Shown here piece after piece: positions 44,540-53,886 of a stretch of DNA of 64,000 nt; the stretch's first letter is position 1; the number at the start of each line of letters is the position of its first letter. The stretch is from Symsagittifera roscoffensis (lineage: Eukaryota; Xenacoelomorpha; Acoela; Convolutidae), in NCBI RefSeq assembly GCF_963678635.1, contig NC_087071.1, positions 13,894,210 through 13,958,209 on the forward strand, read 5' to 3'. The translations under genes and the position numbers were made by a program. The notes under the pieces were generated by a model. That model was not told where the DNA came from and did no database searches. It saw only the letters and a list, made by a program, of their open reading frames with translations.

Positions 44540-46942
44540 TCATTCCATCATTTCTCCATCCTGGTGTTCAGCGTCACTGTCTTCTAGAATTTTCTCTAAC
44601 ATGTCCAGAGAGTTGCGGGCCGTGCCCCAACCCTCCTGTTCCAACAGCCTCGGTTTGCAACAAGGTAGCAAGTCCACATTCACCTTCTGCTCTCGGTTCC
44701 TGCAAAAGCTGTTGTGAAGACATAGGCTCACGTTTCGTTCTAGGTCAGCTCTTAAGACCTCTTTCTTTTCATTTTCAGTAACACAAGGCGCTCCAGCTAC
44801 TCGCTTCACCGCCGTGGTGACCGCGTTTCTATGCGTCAGGAAAGCTCTCTTATAGGCTCCTGGTCCTATGTCTAGCTGGAAAGATTGATAGGCTTCCGTG
44901 TTCCTTGACATGTGACGCTTCGCGCGTTCATACATCCAAGATGTCATCACTGCACGGAACCAAGGCATCAATCTTTGCCTTGACCATATTCTTTCGATGG
45001 CTTTAGGTATTCTCAGAACCTTGCAGGTGGTTCTGAAAAGATCCAATTCACTACTCATTTTCACGTTGCTCAGCTGTTCAGGAGTCGGCACGGCCGTCTC
45101 CTGCTCATTTGTGTCCGCATAAGCCTCCAACCATCTCACTGCTAGCATGGCGCTAACCACCACGATTGACACTGGTTGATTCTGATCGGGCAACCCCGTT
45201 GAGTACAACTCCTCCACGTCCCATACTAGGATCAGATTCCCGCGTTTGGGGTACCACAACGTCTGCGCTAAGCAGTGGCAAGGATACTCCCCATGGGTCC
45301 TCACTATGTTCCTTCGGATCCGATACCCTGAGGCTCCCAGCAACGGTTCCACTTCCATCAGGATTCTATGTAAATCGTCTTTCTCTTCTATGGTGGGGAA
45401 TTCAGTGGGTAACGCTCCACTCGCTTTCTGCTTCTGGAACTCACTCACGTTGCCTTCGTTCAGTCTCATGAACTCTTTACCCACAACGTCTTGCAACTCG
45501 CCTTCGGATCTCTTCGGGACCGCCCGAAAGATCTTTGCCAACAAGTCATATGACCTTTCTGACATTCTGGCCAACCTCACGCATTTTGGCACAGAAAAAA
45601 GTTGGTCAACCAACACCTGTTGCGTCCTCGCATCCATCACCACCATGTGCGTAGGATACTTGCTATTACAGTATGGCGCGGAGCTTGAACCCACCATATA
45701 TTTTGAACCAGTAGGTCTGTGATAGGCTTCACTATCCTTCAGATTCATTTCATTCTCTAGGGCCTCTCGCCAGCCTCCAATCTTTTGCTCTGTCTGTAAT
45801 GCTCCAGGGAATATTTCCACGCTGAGGGACGTCACTAGCTCATGGGCACGCTCCAAGCGCTCGAGCGATTCTATCGAACTCGTCATGCTACAAAATCCCA
45901 GGGCTGTGATCAGGTTTACGTCCGTCACCCCATGGCAATCTGCGACCAATTCCATGGCACTCTTATCTGACATGCTTAATCTTCCATACAATCGTGCCAG
46001 TTGTCGATGCTGCTCGCTCAGCGTAATCAGGCAGTGTCCCATGTTACAAACATGTCCTTCCATCCCACTGTGTTGAGCCAAGCATGTGCCTTGCTTCAAC
46101 CAATTACTCGATGCACCTTCCTCGGACAGCTCCGTGGACGGGTTGCTCTTCTTCTTCGTCAATCTCATGGCCAGCAGGTGATGTATCATGGCCAGATCAT
46201 GTAAACTCGCATCATCATCCCTTTCCAACATGACATCCGCGGTCATGTCCCAGATTAAGCCTGCGTTAGGATGGGGACACCAGGAAGGCTTCATGAGTTC
46301 CCACATCACTACTAGACTGGTTTTCAAGGGACCGTCCCAAGAACCACAATCAAAACTCACTTGCCCTCTTAGCTCGGGAATCGAGGGTTCGACTACTCGT
46401 TCTTCCAAAATAATTCCCAGCTTGGGTTGTTCCACCATCAGCATTCCGATTTCCTTAATTCGTTCAACCCAGAAGTTGAGCACTGTGACTTGCTCGTAGT
46501 CGAAGTATGCTTCCCTGGCTTCCTCGTTCACGAAGGGATTATACGCCATCCCTGGTATGCCAGACACGTATTGGAACGACTTCAGTTTCCCTAGTGTTGC
46601 AAACTCTTTTTGTCCTCTGACCGCTTCAATCAAGTCTCGATTCACTTTCAATTCTTTGTTGGAGTATCTTCTCACTTCTTCCAACTTGCGATAGCTTTCC
46701 ATATCATTCGACTCCTTGCTTGGCACGGTCAATGGCATGTCCTGATATAGCTCTAGGAGTGCCCTAAGGAAGTTCCTTTCGCAATCAACTCCCTTTTGCC
46801 GAATGATCTTTATACATTCTCCCAACACAGGAGTGGGGATGCGATCCACCACGAACCTGACAAAGCAAAGGGCATCCTTTCGCTTAGCCCATGCTATCGC
46901 TGAATCGTCTTTTGAGATCAATGCTCGCAGGGCTTCCATCAA
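44540..46942 (-). CDS. Retroelement cargo ORF3, main part, unknown function
   Basis: About 800 codons open to a stop just before the polypurine tract. No known domain is recognised. Visible segments include TGSKYMVGSSSAPYCNSKYP, a His/Cys-containing EYPCHCLAQTLWYPKRGN, and an acidic C-terminus (EDSDAEHQDGEMME). No signal peptide, furin-type site or transmembrane helix is apparent, so despite the env position it does not look like an envelope. It is in the same frame as the 169-codon ORF upstream, separated by one TGA at 46960-46958, so it is likely the continuation of that protein. Base composition matches gag and pol. Confidence 0.65.
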   Translation of the reverse strand: MMEALRALISKDDSAIAWAKRKDALCFVRFVVDRIPTPVLGECIKIIRQKGVDCERNFLRALLELYQDMPLTVPSKESNDMESYRKLEEVRRYSNKELKVNRDLIEAVRGQKEFATLGKLKSFQYVSGIPGMAYNPFVNEEAREAYFDYEQVTVLNFWVERIKEIGMLMVEQPKLGIILEERVVEPSIPELRGQVSFDCGSWDGPLKTSLVVMWELMKPSWCPHPNAGLIWDMTADVMLERDDDASLHDLAMIHHLLAMRLTKKKSNPSTELSEEGASSNWLKQGTCLAQHSGMEGHVCNMGHCLITLSEQHRQLARLYGRLSMSDKSAMELVADCHGVTDVNLITALGFCSMTSSIESLERLERAHELVTSLSVEIFPGALQTEQKIGGWREALENEMNLKDSEAYHRPTGSKYMVGSSSAPYCNSKYPTHMVVMDARTQQVLVDQLFSVPKCVRLARMSERSYDLLAKIFRAVPKRSEGELQDVVGKEFMRLNEGNVSEFQKQKASGALPTEFPTIEEKDDLHRILMEVEPLLGASGYRIRRNIVRTHGEYPCHCLAQTLWYPKRGNLILVWDVEELYSTGLPDQNQPVSIVVVSAMLAVRWLEAYADTNEQETAVPTPEQLSNVKMSSELDLFRTTCKVLRIPKAIERIWSRQRLMPWFRAVMTSWMYERAKRHMSRNTEAYQSFQLDIGPGAYKRAFLTHRNAVTTAVKRVAGAPCVTENEKKEVLRADLERNVSLCLHNSFCRNREQKVNVDLLPCCKPRLLEQEGWGTARNSLDMLEKILEDSDAEHQDGEMME

Positions 46943-46957
46943 TTCTAGCTCCTGTTC

Positions 46958-47467
46958 TCAAGATTTCGAGTCATTATTGGCTTCATACTCCGCATTTTTG
47001 ATGCCCATCAAGCACCAAGCCAGTCGTACTTGCAGATCAGTTCTCACGCAAGGATGAGCCAGGTATGCTGCCACAGTCGCAGGTGCATTCATCGTCTCAT
47101 CGAAGTATTTCTGGAGGGCCGCCCTCCAAGAAATCTCTAGCAGTTTTTCCAATCCGTTCGCTTCTGATGACATTACTGTGCCATACTCTTTTCGATTGAA
47201 GTTAGAGTTCTCCGTAAGCCCCTTCAAATATTCTTGCATGGCTCTCTTCTCGCTCCAAGCCATCAGGTGCCCTCTCGCGGAGTTCCTCGCTTTCAACATC
47301 TCCACATAACCCCCTGCCGGATCTCCCATGTGGACCGATTCCGGCACAGTTATTCGACTGTACTCGACCACGTCGAGTTGTCCTTCCAGTTTCAACTTGG
47401 CCATGTTGATTCGCGAGGGCCTGTAATCTTCAAGTCCTCCAGATCCACATTGACTGATTACTTCCAT
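46958..47467 (-). CDS. Retroelement cargo ORF3, N-terminal part
   Basis: 169 codons from ATG 47467, which lies two bases after the TAG of the SGNH ORF (TAGAAATG). It ends at TGA 46960-46958 and the same frame then stays open for a further ~800 codons. Either the TGA is a disabling mutation in a ~975-codon ORF or it is read through. No domain recognised; the sequence is soluble, mixed helical. The near-overlap with the upstream stop suggests coupled translation. Confidence 0.6.
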   Translation of the reverse strand: MEVISQCGSGGLEDYRPSRINMAKLKLEGQLDVVEYSRITVPESVHMGDPAGGYVEMLKARNSARGHLMAWSEKRAMQEYLKGLTENSNFNRKEYGTVMSSEANGLEKLLEISWRAALQKYFDETMNAPATVAAYLAHPCVRTDLQVRLAWCLMGIKNAEYEANNDSKS

Positions 47468-47469
47468 TT

Positions 47470-50400
47470 CTAACTTAGTGTCTGCCAGGGTTCGGCCATG
47501 TCTACTGCATGATAAAACAATTCTTCATCGACCAGGAACTCTACCAACTCCTCGCCGTGTGGGGCCAGGTCTTCTATCGTTATATATGAGCCTCCTCTGC
47601 TCTCTCTTGCCACCTCCTGCATCACTACCTTCGCTTCTCCTGAGCACTTCAGTCTCGATAAGTCATCCGCGGAAGAATACACTTCATTCCACGTTTCAGC
47701 CGAGACCTCTGGTCTCCTGGAGGGTAGTGCTTTTATCTTTTTCCTGCTCCAGGCATCGGGAAATGAGAAGTCGAACGTATGCGCGGCAGCAACGTTCCAG
47801 CTGATGAAGCGCGGCTCCATCCCTCCACTCCACTTCAGCATTCTCTTCTCCGCGTCACGAGCTGCTCCGATACGAGGGGCAATGATGGGAGATGTGACTC
47901 CCAACAACATCCTCCTTATCGGTGGATATCGATGGCATTGGTCCGGCAGCGGCCTGGACCCAGGAAGCCATGTTTGTTGATTCTCTTTTGCATGGGCATA
48001 GGCTCCCGGCAATTGAGGTACTACCACAGCCTCTCCTGTATCTTTCACCACTGGTCTCAGATTCCAGAGTTTTGGGTTAAACTGGATGTGGGACAGATCC
48101 TCAAGGCCCATTCGACATTTGAAGTGGTTGTTGAAGTCCATCAACACCCAACCTGGCTCTGCTATTCTCCCGAACAGCCTATCATCGCTAGCCAGCTTTC
48201 TCAGTTCACTCTGCTCTACCCAATTCAGCACGGAACAATCCACTACTGAGACCAGGTTGACGTACAACACTGAATTCCTGTACGCCTTAACTTGCACATC
48301 CGGGAACGCAAAAGACATCACCGGTCCATACACCACTGTGACGAATTCCCTCAGTCCGTGGACCAGAGCCAACGGATCAATCCGCATCATGACAGCTAAG
48401 TCTGTTAGTAAGGGCATGCCACAATACTGTTTACATTCGCTTGCGTTCGTCGCCACTTTGTCCTCTCCTGTGACGCTTCTGTTCTGTTGCAGGAGGTATT
48501 GAAGTAGGAGAGTCCTCCAGTCTTTCATCTTCTTGAGCGAGGCGGTTTCCAACTGTGCATTGAATTCACGACTGGGTCCCTGCAGTTGTTCAGGGTAACG
48601 CAATAGCACAAGCAAGTCTCCCAGTCGACCATAGGTCATGGCAATCAGGGTCAGGAGTCCATCCAATCTCAAATCGGCCAACGCTTGGCTAAAGAGGTTT
48701 GCCGGTCCTTTCACAAAAATTTCATGACCAAATGTCACGTATAAGGCTAGCACCAGGCCAATCGACAACTTCCTGATGTCTTTGACGAAACTTGCGATCA
48801 GGTTTCTAGATGCCCTCGGATAGCACGTCGATAGGAAAGATGGCGTCCATCCCACTCCCATTCCACCCAAGATAGCATCCGATCGTTCGTACTGTGCTTT
48901 CGTGGCCAGCACGTCAGCTTGGAACTTGTCCAGCGACATCGTATTTACGTCTTGCATCAGTTTCAACATCTTGCCTCCAGCCAACTCCCGGGCATTAAGT
49001 AGATTCTTCAGATACGCGTGTATCTCTTTAATTATTGCCGGCGCATGCTCAAACGCGTCTTCACCCAAGGTGCACAACCTCGGTGACAGATACAACCATA
49101 TGTTGTTGTGTGGCTTCGTACGCAAAGCCATTGCAATGAGGTCCTCCTCTGCTGACGTCATGTTCTTCCTGATCATCCTTCCCTGCTCATTCTCTGCATG
49201 ATCCATCTGTCTGAACCAGAGATCATCAGCCACCTGTTGTACTAACAGATGATCGTCACCTACCCCTGGTCTTAGCTTCAATAATCTTGCGAAGTTGGAC
49301 AGCTCCAACCCCAGAACTTCATCTAGCACCAACCGAGTTGTGCTACAATCTCTGAGTCCCTGTATGGCATTCGAGATGTCAGCCCAAACAGCGGGAAGCT
49401 CAGATCGGGACGGATAATAATTGTCCGGGTCCACCACTCTGTTTGGGGCAGGAATTATCACGTTAAATATCCCCTCTGCTATCGTCGTGACCATCGTGTA
49501 CACAAATTGAAGGGGTTCAGGCAACGCAGCGTAGCCTGGTGACAATACGAAGATCACCTTCACCACATTCATGGTGAAACGTTGTCTTGCTGCTGCCTCT
49601 ACCTCGGCCATCGCCGAGAGCAGTGTCATTATCGCTTCCCCTATAACTTCGTTACTCGGGATCGATCCATCCGTCAGACGTGACAATAAGCCTCTGCTTT
49701 GTAGATGATCATTCGAGCCTGCAACCACTATCACCTGCGGCTCCATGCTGACCACTCTCCGTACACTTATCATCATGCCTATCACCTGTCCCCAGTCCAG
49801 TTTAGGCGCCGTTAAGAAAATCACATCGGGCCAGAATAGAGAACGGGGTGTATAGAGATAATCGGAGCCGGCCACAACCAGATACTTGGCAGCCTTCATG
49901 TCCAAGGGATCATAAGCTGCAAAAAGGCCATCGCCTATTGGGGCCTTCAGGTTCCCATATCTCTTATCGTCTCCAACCACTGTTGTGGTTCGGGGGTAAT
50001 CCCTCGAATACTCGCCCGGCGTCTGACCGGGTGGTTTAGCGAATTGTCTGTACATCTTGTGATGTTTGTTGTTGGGCTTGTTCTCCGTCTGGAACTTGCC
50101 CTTGCGCACAGGTGGTGTCCTTTCCCGGGTCCTATCTCGAACGTCGGTGAGCGACCGGGTGTTTAAAGGTCCAAAGGTATTGTCATGAGGCAATCCATCC
50201 AGGTCCGCATGTCGGAGTGAGGTCGAGGAGCTGAATTTCTCCTGCTCTGCTAGCAGCCAATCCACGCCCGGTATCCGATAAAGTCGCGACACTGTGGGAC
50301 TTTCACCGCCAGTCATTCTCATCGCATCTTCCCGACACGTCAGGGTATTCATATTCAACTTCGCTGACATGTCCGTCTTATACTGACCCCAATGGCTGGG

Positions 50401-52491
50401 ATCTGATCTATTCCAAAGCAACCTGCTGCCAGATTCAATTCCCTCCGCTGGCACGATACTTGTCGACGGTCCTGCCGTCGAAGCAGGATTTGTCGTGGCA
50501 GGCGAATCATTCCTCCTAGACGCGGTCTGGGAGTTGTTCCTATTACTCTGTTCCACGGATCTGCCAAGTCGGCTTCCAATCGACTGCGGCCTGGGAGGAG
50601 GAGCAGTCCCCAGCCTGTCTCTCACGTTTGAGCTCGGAGCGACGGCTACGGCTCCAACCGTCTCCGTTGCCAAGGGTCCTAGGCGGTTGGCGAGGGATTC
50701 GGGCACGGTTGCCCTTATTCTACTCCCTCCGGTCAAATTGGTCCGAGCCAAAGAACCGGTCGCCCTCGACTCTTGCTCCACTTCTCTCAACTGCGTCTGA
50801 AACACATCGTTAATCCAATGCCTCCCTCGTTGGCTATTGAAGTGCACTCCATCTCTGGTGAGCTCAATGTGATCAGTCATGCGTAGCATATTTTCAAGAT
50901 CCGGGAGTCGCAACTCGCCAGGATTGTTTCTCACCAGACTGCGGGTCATTTCATTCCACCGCGTCACGTTGCCATTCATGAAATCTGCAGCTATAGTGCC
51001 CACCAAAGGATTTGGTGGTATCGTACACAGGATCACGAGCTTGGGTCTATACTTCTCTTTCAATTCGTTCAATAGACACACCAATAGAGGTTCCCACTTG
51101 TTCTCTGGAGTTACGGGGGCTCTCGAGACGTCATTAGTCCCCAGCATTATTATTAATGTATCCAGATGATCCTCGCCCTGGAACTCCATCATTTTGATAA
51201 CTTGAGCCACTGAGGCTCCTCCAAAGGACAGAGTGGTAGTCTGACCATAGACGAAGATCTCATTCAGATCTCTCACCAGACTGTCTCCAATGATCAAATG
51301 GCGACTCCCTGGGGGAATTACTTGGTCGCTCGTGGCGGGGTTCCAGCTCATGTCATTCAAGCAGGCTCGAGGATGCTCGGCTGGCACTTGCGTGAACTGA
51401 TGACGTGTCATCAGATTCTTCCTGATATCTACCACGCGAGACTTCTCAAAGACTCCACCAGGCGCAGAGCACGCTATCGTGCGGGTTGCTCGCTCCGAGC
51501 CATCTGATGAATGATCACGACGCTGGGAAGGAACGATCCTAGCCAGTGTCCGCTCAGTGCCTCTGTTGATTTCATCCATTGCGGCTCTGGCCACTTGGTT
51601 AAATGATTCCTGGAATTGAGGAGCTAGATAGGTGTCCGAAGGATCTGGTATCGTGAACCTCTGATTCGAAGCAGACGGTCTCGTCTGCTGAGGAGCCTCG
51701 GTCCCCTTTGATGCACGCAAATCCAGAACCTCAGGTCCTCTCGATGCGTGCAGCTCCTGCGCTGTTGTCTTGGGGCGTGTGTCGTTAGATCCCTCCGAGG
51801 GTCTCATGCTCGCCAGAATCTCCGGTGATGCTTGGCTCACCTTCGCCATATACAGCTCCTTCAGGTGCTTTATCTCATCCTCCTTGTAGGCCACCTGCAG
51901 ATCTTCAAATTTCTTTTTCCATTCGTCTCTCTCCCGAGCTATGGCCCTGTACTCCTGAAGTTTGGCACACAGCTCACTCTGATCCCTCTCCTTCTTCTCC
52001 AGTGTCTCAATCGTTTCCGACGTCTGGATCTCTATCTCGCTCACTCTCACTCTCTTCAGGGGAGGAGCAGCTGTTGGAGAGTCGACCGAGTGTGACGGGC
52101 CTGGCCCATCACGCTGTCTCTTCGCTCCGATTAGTGGCTGCGCAGGTTGGGCGGGTAAGGGCATCTCACCTAGCCGGTGGTCCCTTTGCTCACCTAGTCC
52201 CGGCTCACGAGCCAGGTCGTGGCCAGACATTTCTCCGCGCCTCCATCTCATCAATCGGTTTCGGCCTCTCTCGGCGGTCCCGGACTCACCGAAGGCCAAC
52301 ATCAACACGACTTCCGTAGGGCGATTCCCTCGACCCTCTCTTCCCAGTGCATTGAGGAGTGCGACCACAAACATCGCCAACCCCGGGTCTTCTCGTGTAA
52401 AATCACAATCGATCAGCCGCTGATAGATCTCCTCTAGAGTCGCTCCTAGACTCGCTGAGAGGAATTCCATGAGTTCGTTAGTGTCTCCCAT
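47470..52491 (-). CDS. Retroelement cargo ORF2: SGNH/GDSL hydrolase-type protein, 1673 aa
   Basis: ATG 52491 opens an uninterrupted 1673-codon frame. The N-terminal ~150 residues are low complexity with a basic KRQR patch; a coiled coil spans about 158-215. An SGNH-hydrolase-like domain spans about 398-570 with block I HLIIGDSLVRDL (catalytic Ser), a block II Gly in GGASVAQ, block III MLGTNDVS (G-x-N-D) and block V DGVHFNSQRG (D-x-x-H), so a full catalytic set is visible. A second segment at about 870-985 repeats the pattern loosely (VVAGSDYL, VVAGSNDHL, VIFVLSP) without a D-x-x-H, possibly an inactive second copy. The remaining ~680 residues are unrecognised. SGNH esterase domains are known in ORF1 of CR1-type LINEs; in an LTR element they are unusual. 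The substrate is unknown. Confidence 0.75.
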   Translation of the reverse strand: MGDTNELMEFLSASLGATLEEIYQRLIDCDFTREDPGLAMFVVALLNALGREGRGNRPTEVVLMLAFGESGTAERGRNRLMRWRRGEMSGHDLAREPGLGEQRDHRLGEMPLPAQPAQPLIGAKRQRDGPGPSHSVDSPTAAPPLKRVRVSEIEIQTSETIETLEKKERDQSELCAKLQEYRAIARERDEWKKKFEDLQVAYKEDEIKHLKELYMAKVSQASPEILASMRPSEGSNDTRPKTTAQELHASRGPEVLDLRASKGTEAPQQTRPSASNQRFTIPDPSDTYLAPQFQESFNQVARAAMDEINRGTERTLARIVPSQRRDHSSDGSERATRTIACSAPGGVFEKSRVVDIRKNLMTRHQFTQVPAEHPRACLNDMSWNPATSDQVIPPGSRHLIIGDSLVRDLNEIFVYGQTTTLSFGGASVAQVIKMMEFQGEDHLDTLIIMLGTNDVSRAPVTPENKWEPLLVCLLNELKEKYRPKLVILCTIPPNPLVGTIAADFMNGNVTRWNEMTRSLVRNNPGELRLPDLENMLRMTDHIELTRDGVHFNSQRGRHWINDVFQTQLREVEQESRATGSLARTNLTGGSRIRATVPESLANRLGPLATETVGAVAVAPSSNVRDRLGTAPPPRPQSIGSRLGRSVEQSNRNNSQTASRRNDSPATTNPASTAGPSTSIVPAEGIESGSRLLWNRSDPSHWGQYKTDMSAKLNMNTLTCREDAMRMTGGESPTVSRLYRIPGVDWLLAEQEKFSSSTSLRHADLDGLPHDNTFGPLNTRSLTDVRDRTRERTPPVRKGKFQTENKPNNKHHKMYRQFAKPPGQTPGEYSRDYPRTTTVVGDDKRYGNLKAPIGDGLFAAYDPLDMKAAKYLVVAGSDYLYTPRSLFWPDVIFLTAPKLDWGQVIGMMISVRRVVSMEPQVIVVAGSNDHLQSRGLLSRLTDGSIPSNEVIGEAIMTLLSAMAEVEAAARQRFTMNVVKVIFVLSPGYAALPEPLQFVYTMVTTIAEGIFNVIIPAPNRVVDPDNYYPSRSELPAVWADISNAIQGLRDCSTTRLVLDEVLGLELSNFARLLKLRPGVGDDHLLVQQVADDLWFRQMDHAENEQGRMIRKNMTSAEEDLIAMALRTKPHNNIWLYLSPRLCTLGEDAFEHAPAIIKEIHAYLKNLLNARELAGGKMLKLMQDVNTMSLDKFQADVLATKAQYERSDAILGGMGVGWTPSFLSTCYPRASRNLIASFVKDIRKLSIGLVLALYVTFGHEIFVKGPANLFSQALADLRLDGLLTLIAMTYGRLGDLLVLLRYPEQLQGPSREFNAQLETASLKKMKDWRTLLLQYLLQQNRSVTGEDKVATNASECKQYCGMPLLTDLAVMMRIDPLALVHGLREFVTVVYGPVMSFAFPDVQVKAYRNSVLYVNLVSVVDCSVLNWVEQSELRKLASDDRLFGRIAEPGWVLMDFNNHFKCRMGLEDLSHIQFNPKLWNLRPVVKDTGEAVVVPQLPGAYAHAKENQQTWLPGSRPLPDQCHRYPPIRRMLLGVTSPIIAPRIGAARDAEKRMLKWSGGMEPRFISWNVAAAHTFDFSFPDAWSRKKIKALPSRRPEVSAETWNEVYSSADDLSRLKCSGEAKVVMQEVARESRGGSYITIEDLAPHGEELVEFLVDEELFYHAVDMAEPWQTLS

Positions 52492-52956
52492 TTCTTTTCG
52501 TGTTGATTCTTCGTGTAATCTCTTTCTGTCTCTTCTGATTCAGTGTTCAGTAAACAATTTTCGATCAATCAAGATCTAAAAAACAGGTCGCGACTTAGAA
52601 CCATCATTTTAGGATGCAACATCAATCAATTCTCTAAAACTCTCCATTGAAATTCTCTTTTTCAATTCTGATTTGAAATTTTAGCACCAAGGTGGATCGT
52701 CCACCTTCACCTTTGTCAGAGTAGCCCGAATGTGCGCTGTCACCTTGATGACCTGGGGTGCCCCAGGTCTTTTATGACACAAACATAAAACATATCATAA
52801 AAATAACATAACATAAACACATAAACATCACACACCTATACTATCACATAAAAACCTAATCCCTAATACTGTACCTAAGACCTAACCTAATCTAAAACTT
52901 GACTCTAATTCCTATCGAATAACTTAATAAAAACCACTTATCGCCGAGCGCAATTC
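52492..52956 (-). other. Spacer between pol/macro and the SGNH ORF, with two hairpins
   Basis: AT-rich non-coding sequence interrupted by two strong hairpins: AAGGTGGA-TCG-TCCACCTT at 52689-52707 and GACCTGGGG-TG-CCCCAGGTC at 52750-52769. It could hold a promoter, splice acceptor or internal ribosome entry for the downstream ORFs. None of these is shown directly. Confidence 0.55.
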
Positions 52957-53886
52957 TTAGCATATACTCAGATAGTATTTTTTATGTAAGTAAACTTCTA
53001 TGTCAGTCTCTGAAAATATCACATGCACAAGAGCGTACAACTCTCTCGGGTGTAGCTTCCCTCTATTGGGATCATAAACTGGCAACGAGAGAGAGGTCAC
53101 ACCTCTCTCAACCAGGAAATCCCTAAGTCGAGCCAAGGCCAATACCAAGCTCTCCGGATTCACGTGTTGCCTATCAGTAGCTTTCGTAACCAAAAAACAC
53201 AAATATTTCCCAGGTATCTGTGATGCAACAGGGGGCAACGCTATCATTCCTCCTACACCCGGCCTCTGTTTCCACAAAAACTCGATATTCTTGTACTCTC
53301 TTTTAAAGTCGGCCGCTAGTGCTGTTTTGAAGCTTACGTCCGCCGTTATCGCTATGGCGCACGTGCGTTCCGTGAGTATGAAATCGCTGTCCGTTATAAC
53401 GATATTGTTCGAATAATGGTTCGGTAGATCAAAATACGATTCAAAGATTCGTCCAAAAGGTGGTTTCTTAGCATTCTCGCCCTCTGTCTCTAGTTCTCCG
53501 GTTTCCCTTGCCGATTTCAATTTTTTTATCATGAGATTTTCGGTGTGGGTGAGTCCTACCCCCACTCCCCGGACAAAAATATCCATCGACGTCCCCGTCG
53601 ATCGCCCAAAGTCTAGGAGACCGAGGTTGGATTGTGGAACACGTAGAGGACCATCTGGGGCGACCCAGTTGGACTCGGTATTATCATGACTGATGTATTT
53701 GACGCCGTCCCTATCGACGTCCTGAATCGTCAGGATCGTCTCTTTTGGATCTGTTGGCAGATCATGGAGCCATTCGAGCACGCGCAAGTTTGTTAGTTCT
53801 TGCTCATGAGTCTGTTCCGCTTCTGGTTCGAACTCCACTTCCGGTTCTGATCGATCGTCGATCCAATCTTGATCCATATCGTTCAC
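52957..53886 (-). CDS. Macro-domain-like region at the end of pol
   Basis: An open frame of 309 codons overlapping the integrase ORF by 83 bases in another frame. The C-terminal ~120 residues have macro (ADP-ribose-binding) domain character: DVSFKTALAADFKREY, GVGGMIALPP, YLCFLVTKAT, then an alpha/beta end with LARLRDFLVERGVTSLSLPV and IFSETDIEVYL. The usual glycine-rich ligand loop and the GxG.L.G segment are degenerate (DPNRGKLHP), so ADP-ribose binding is doubtful. Macro-like C-termini downstream of integrase occur in some animal Ty3/gypsy elements. The frame change falls at an A7 run (~53890), so this region was probably fused to pol. Function in the element unknown. Confidence 0.55.
   Translation of the reverse strand: MNDMDQDWIDDRSEPEVEFEPEAEQTHEQELTNLRVLEWLHDLPTDPKETILTIQDVDRDGVKYISHDNTESNWVAPDGPLRVPQSNLGLLDFGRSTGTSMDIFVRGVGVGLTHTENLMIKKLKSARETGELETEGENAKKPPFGRIFESYFDLPNHYSNNIVITDSDFILTERTCAIAITADVSFKTALAADFKREYKNIEFLWKQRPGVGGMIALPPVASQIPGKYLCFLVTKATDRQHVNPESLVLALARLRDFLVERGVTSLSLPVYDPNRGKLHPRELYALVHVIFSETDIEVYLHKKYYLSIC

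Noticed and set aside
44540-47467. Envelope gene of an endogenous retrovirus-like element
   Set aside because: The position is right but there is no signal peptide, cleavage site, fusion peptide or transmembrane helix in either ORF.
52492-52956. Boundary between two separate elements (gag-pol and SGNH unit)
   Set aside because: No LTR-like ends, polypurine tract or host sequence are seen in the spacer. The 11-nt motif and base composition continue across it. Not fully excluded.
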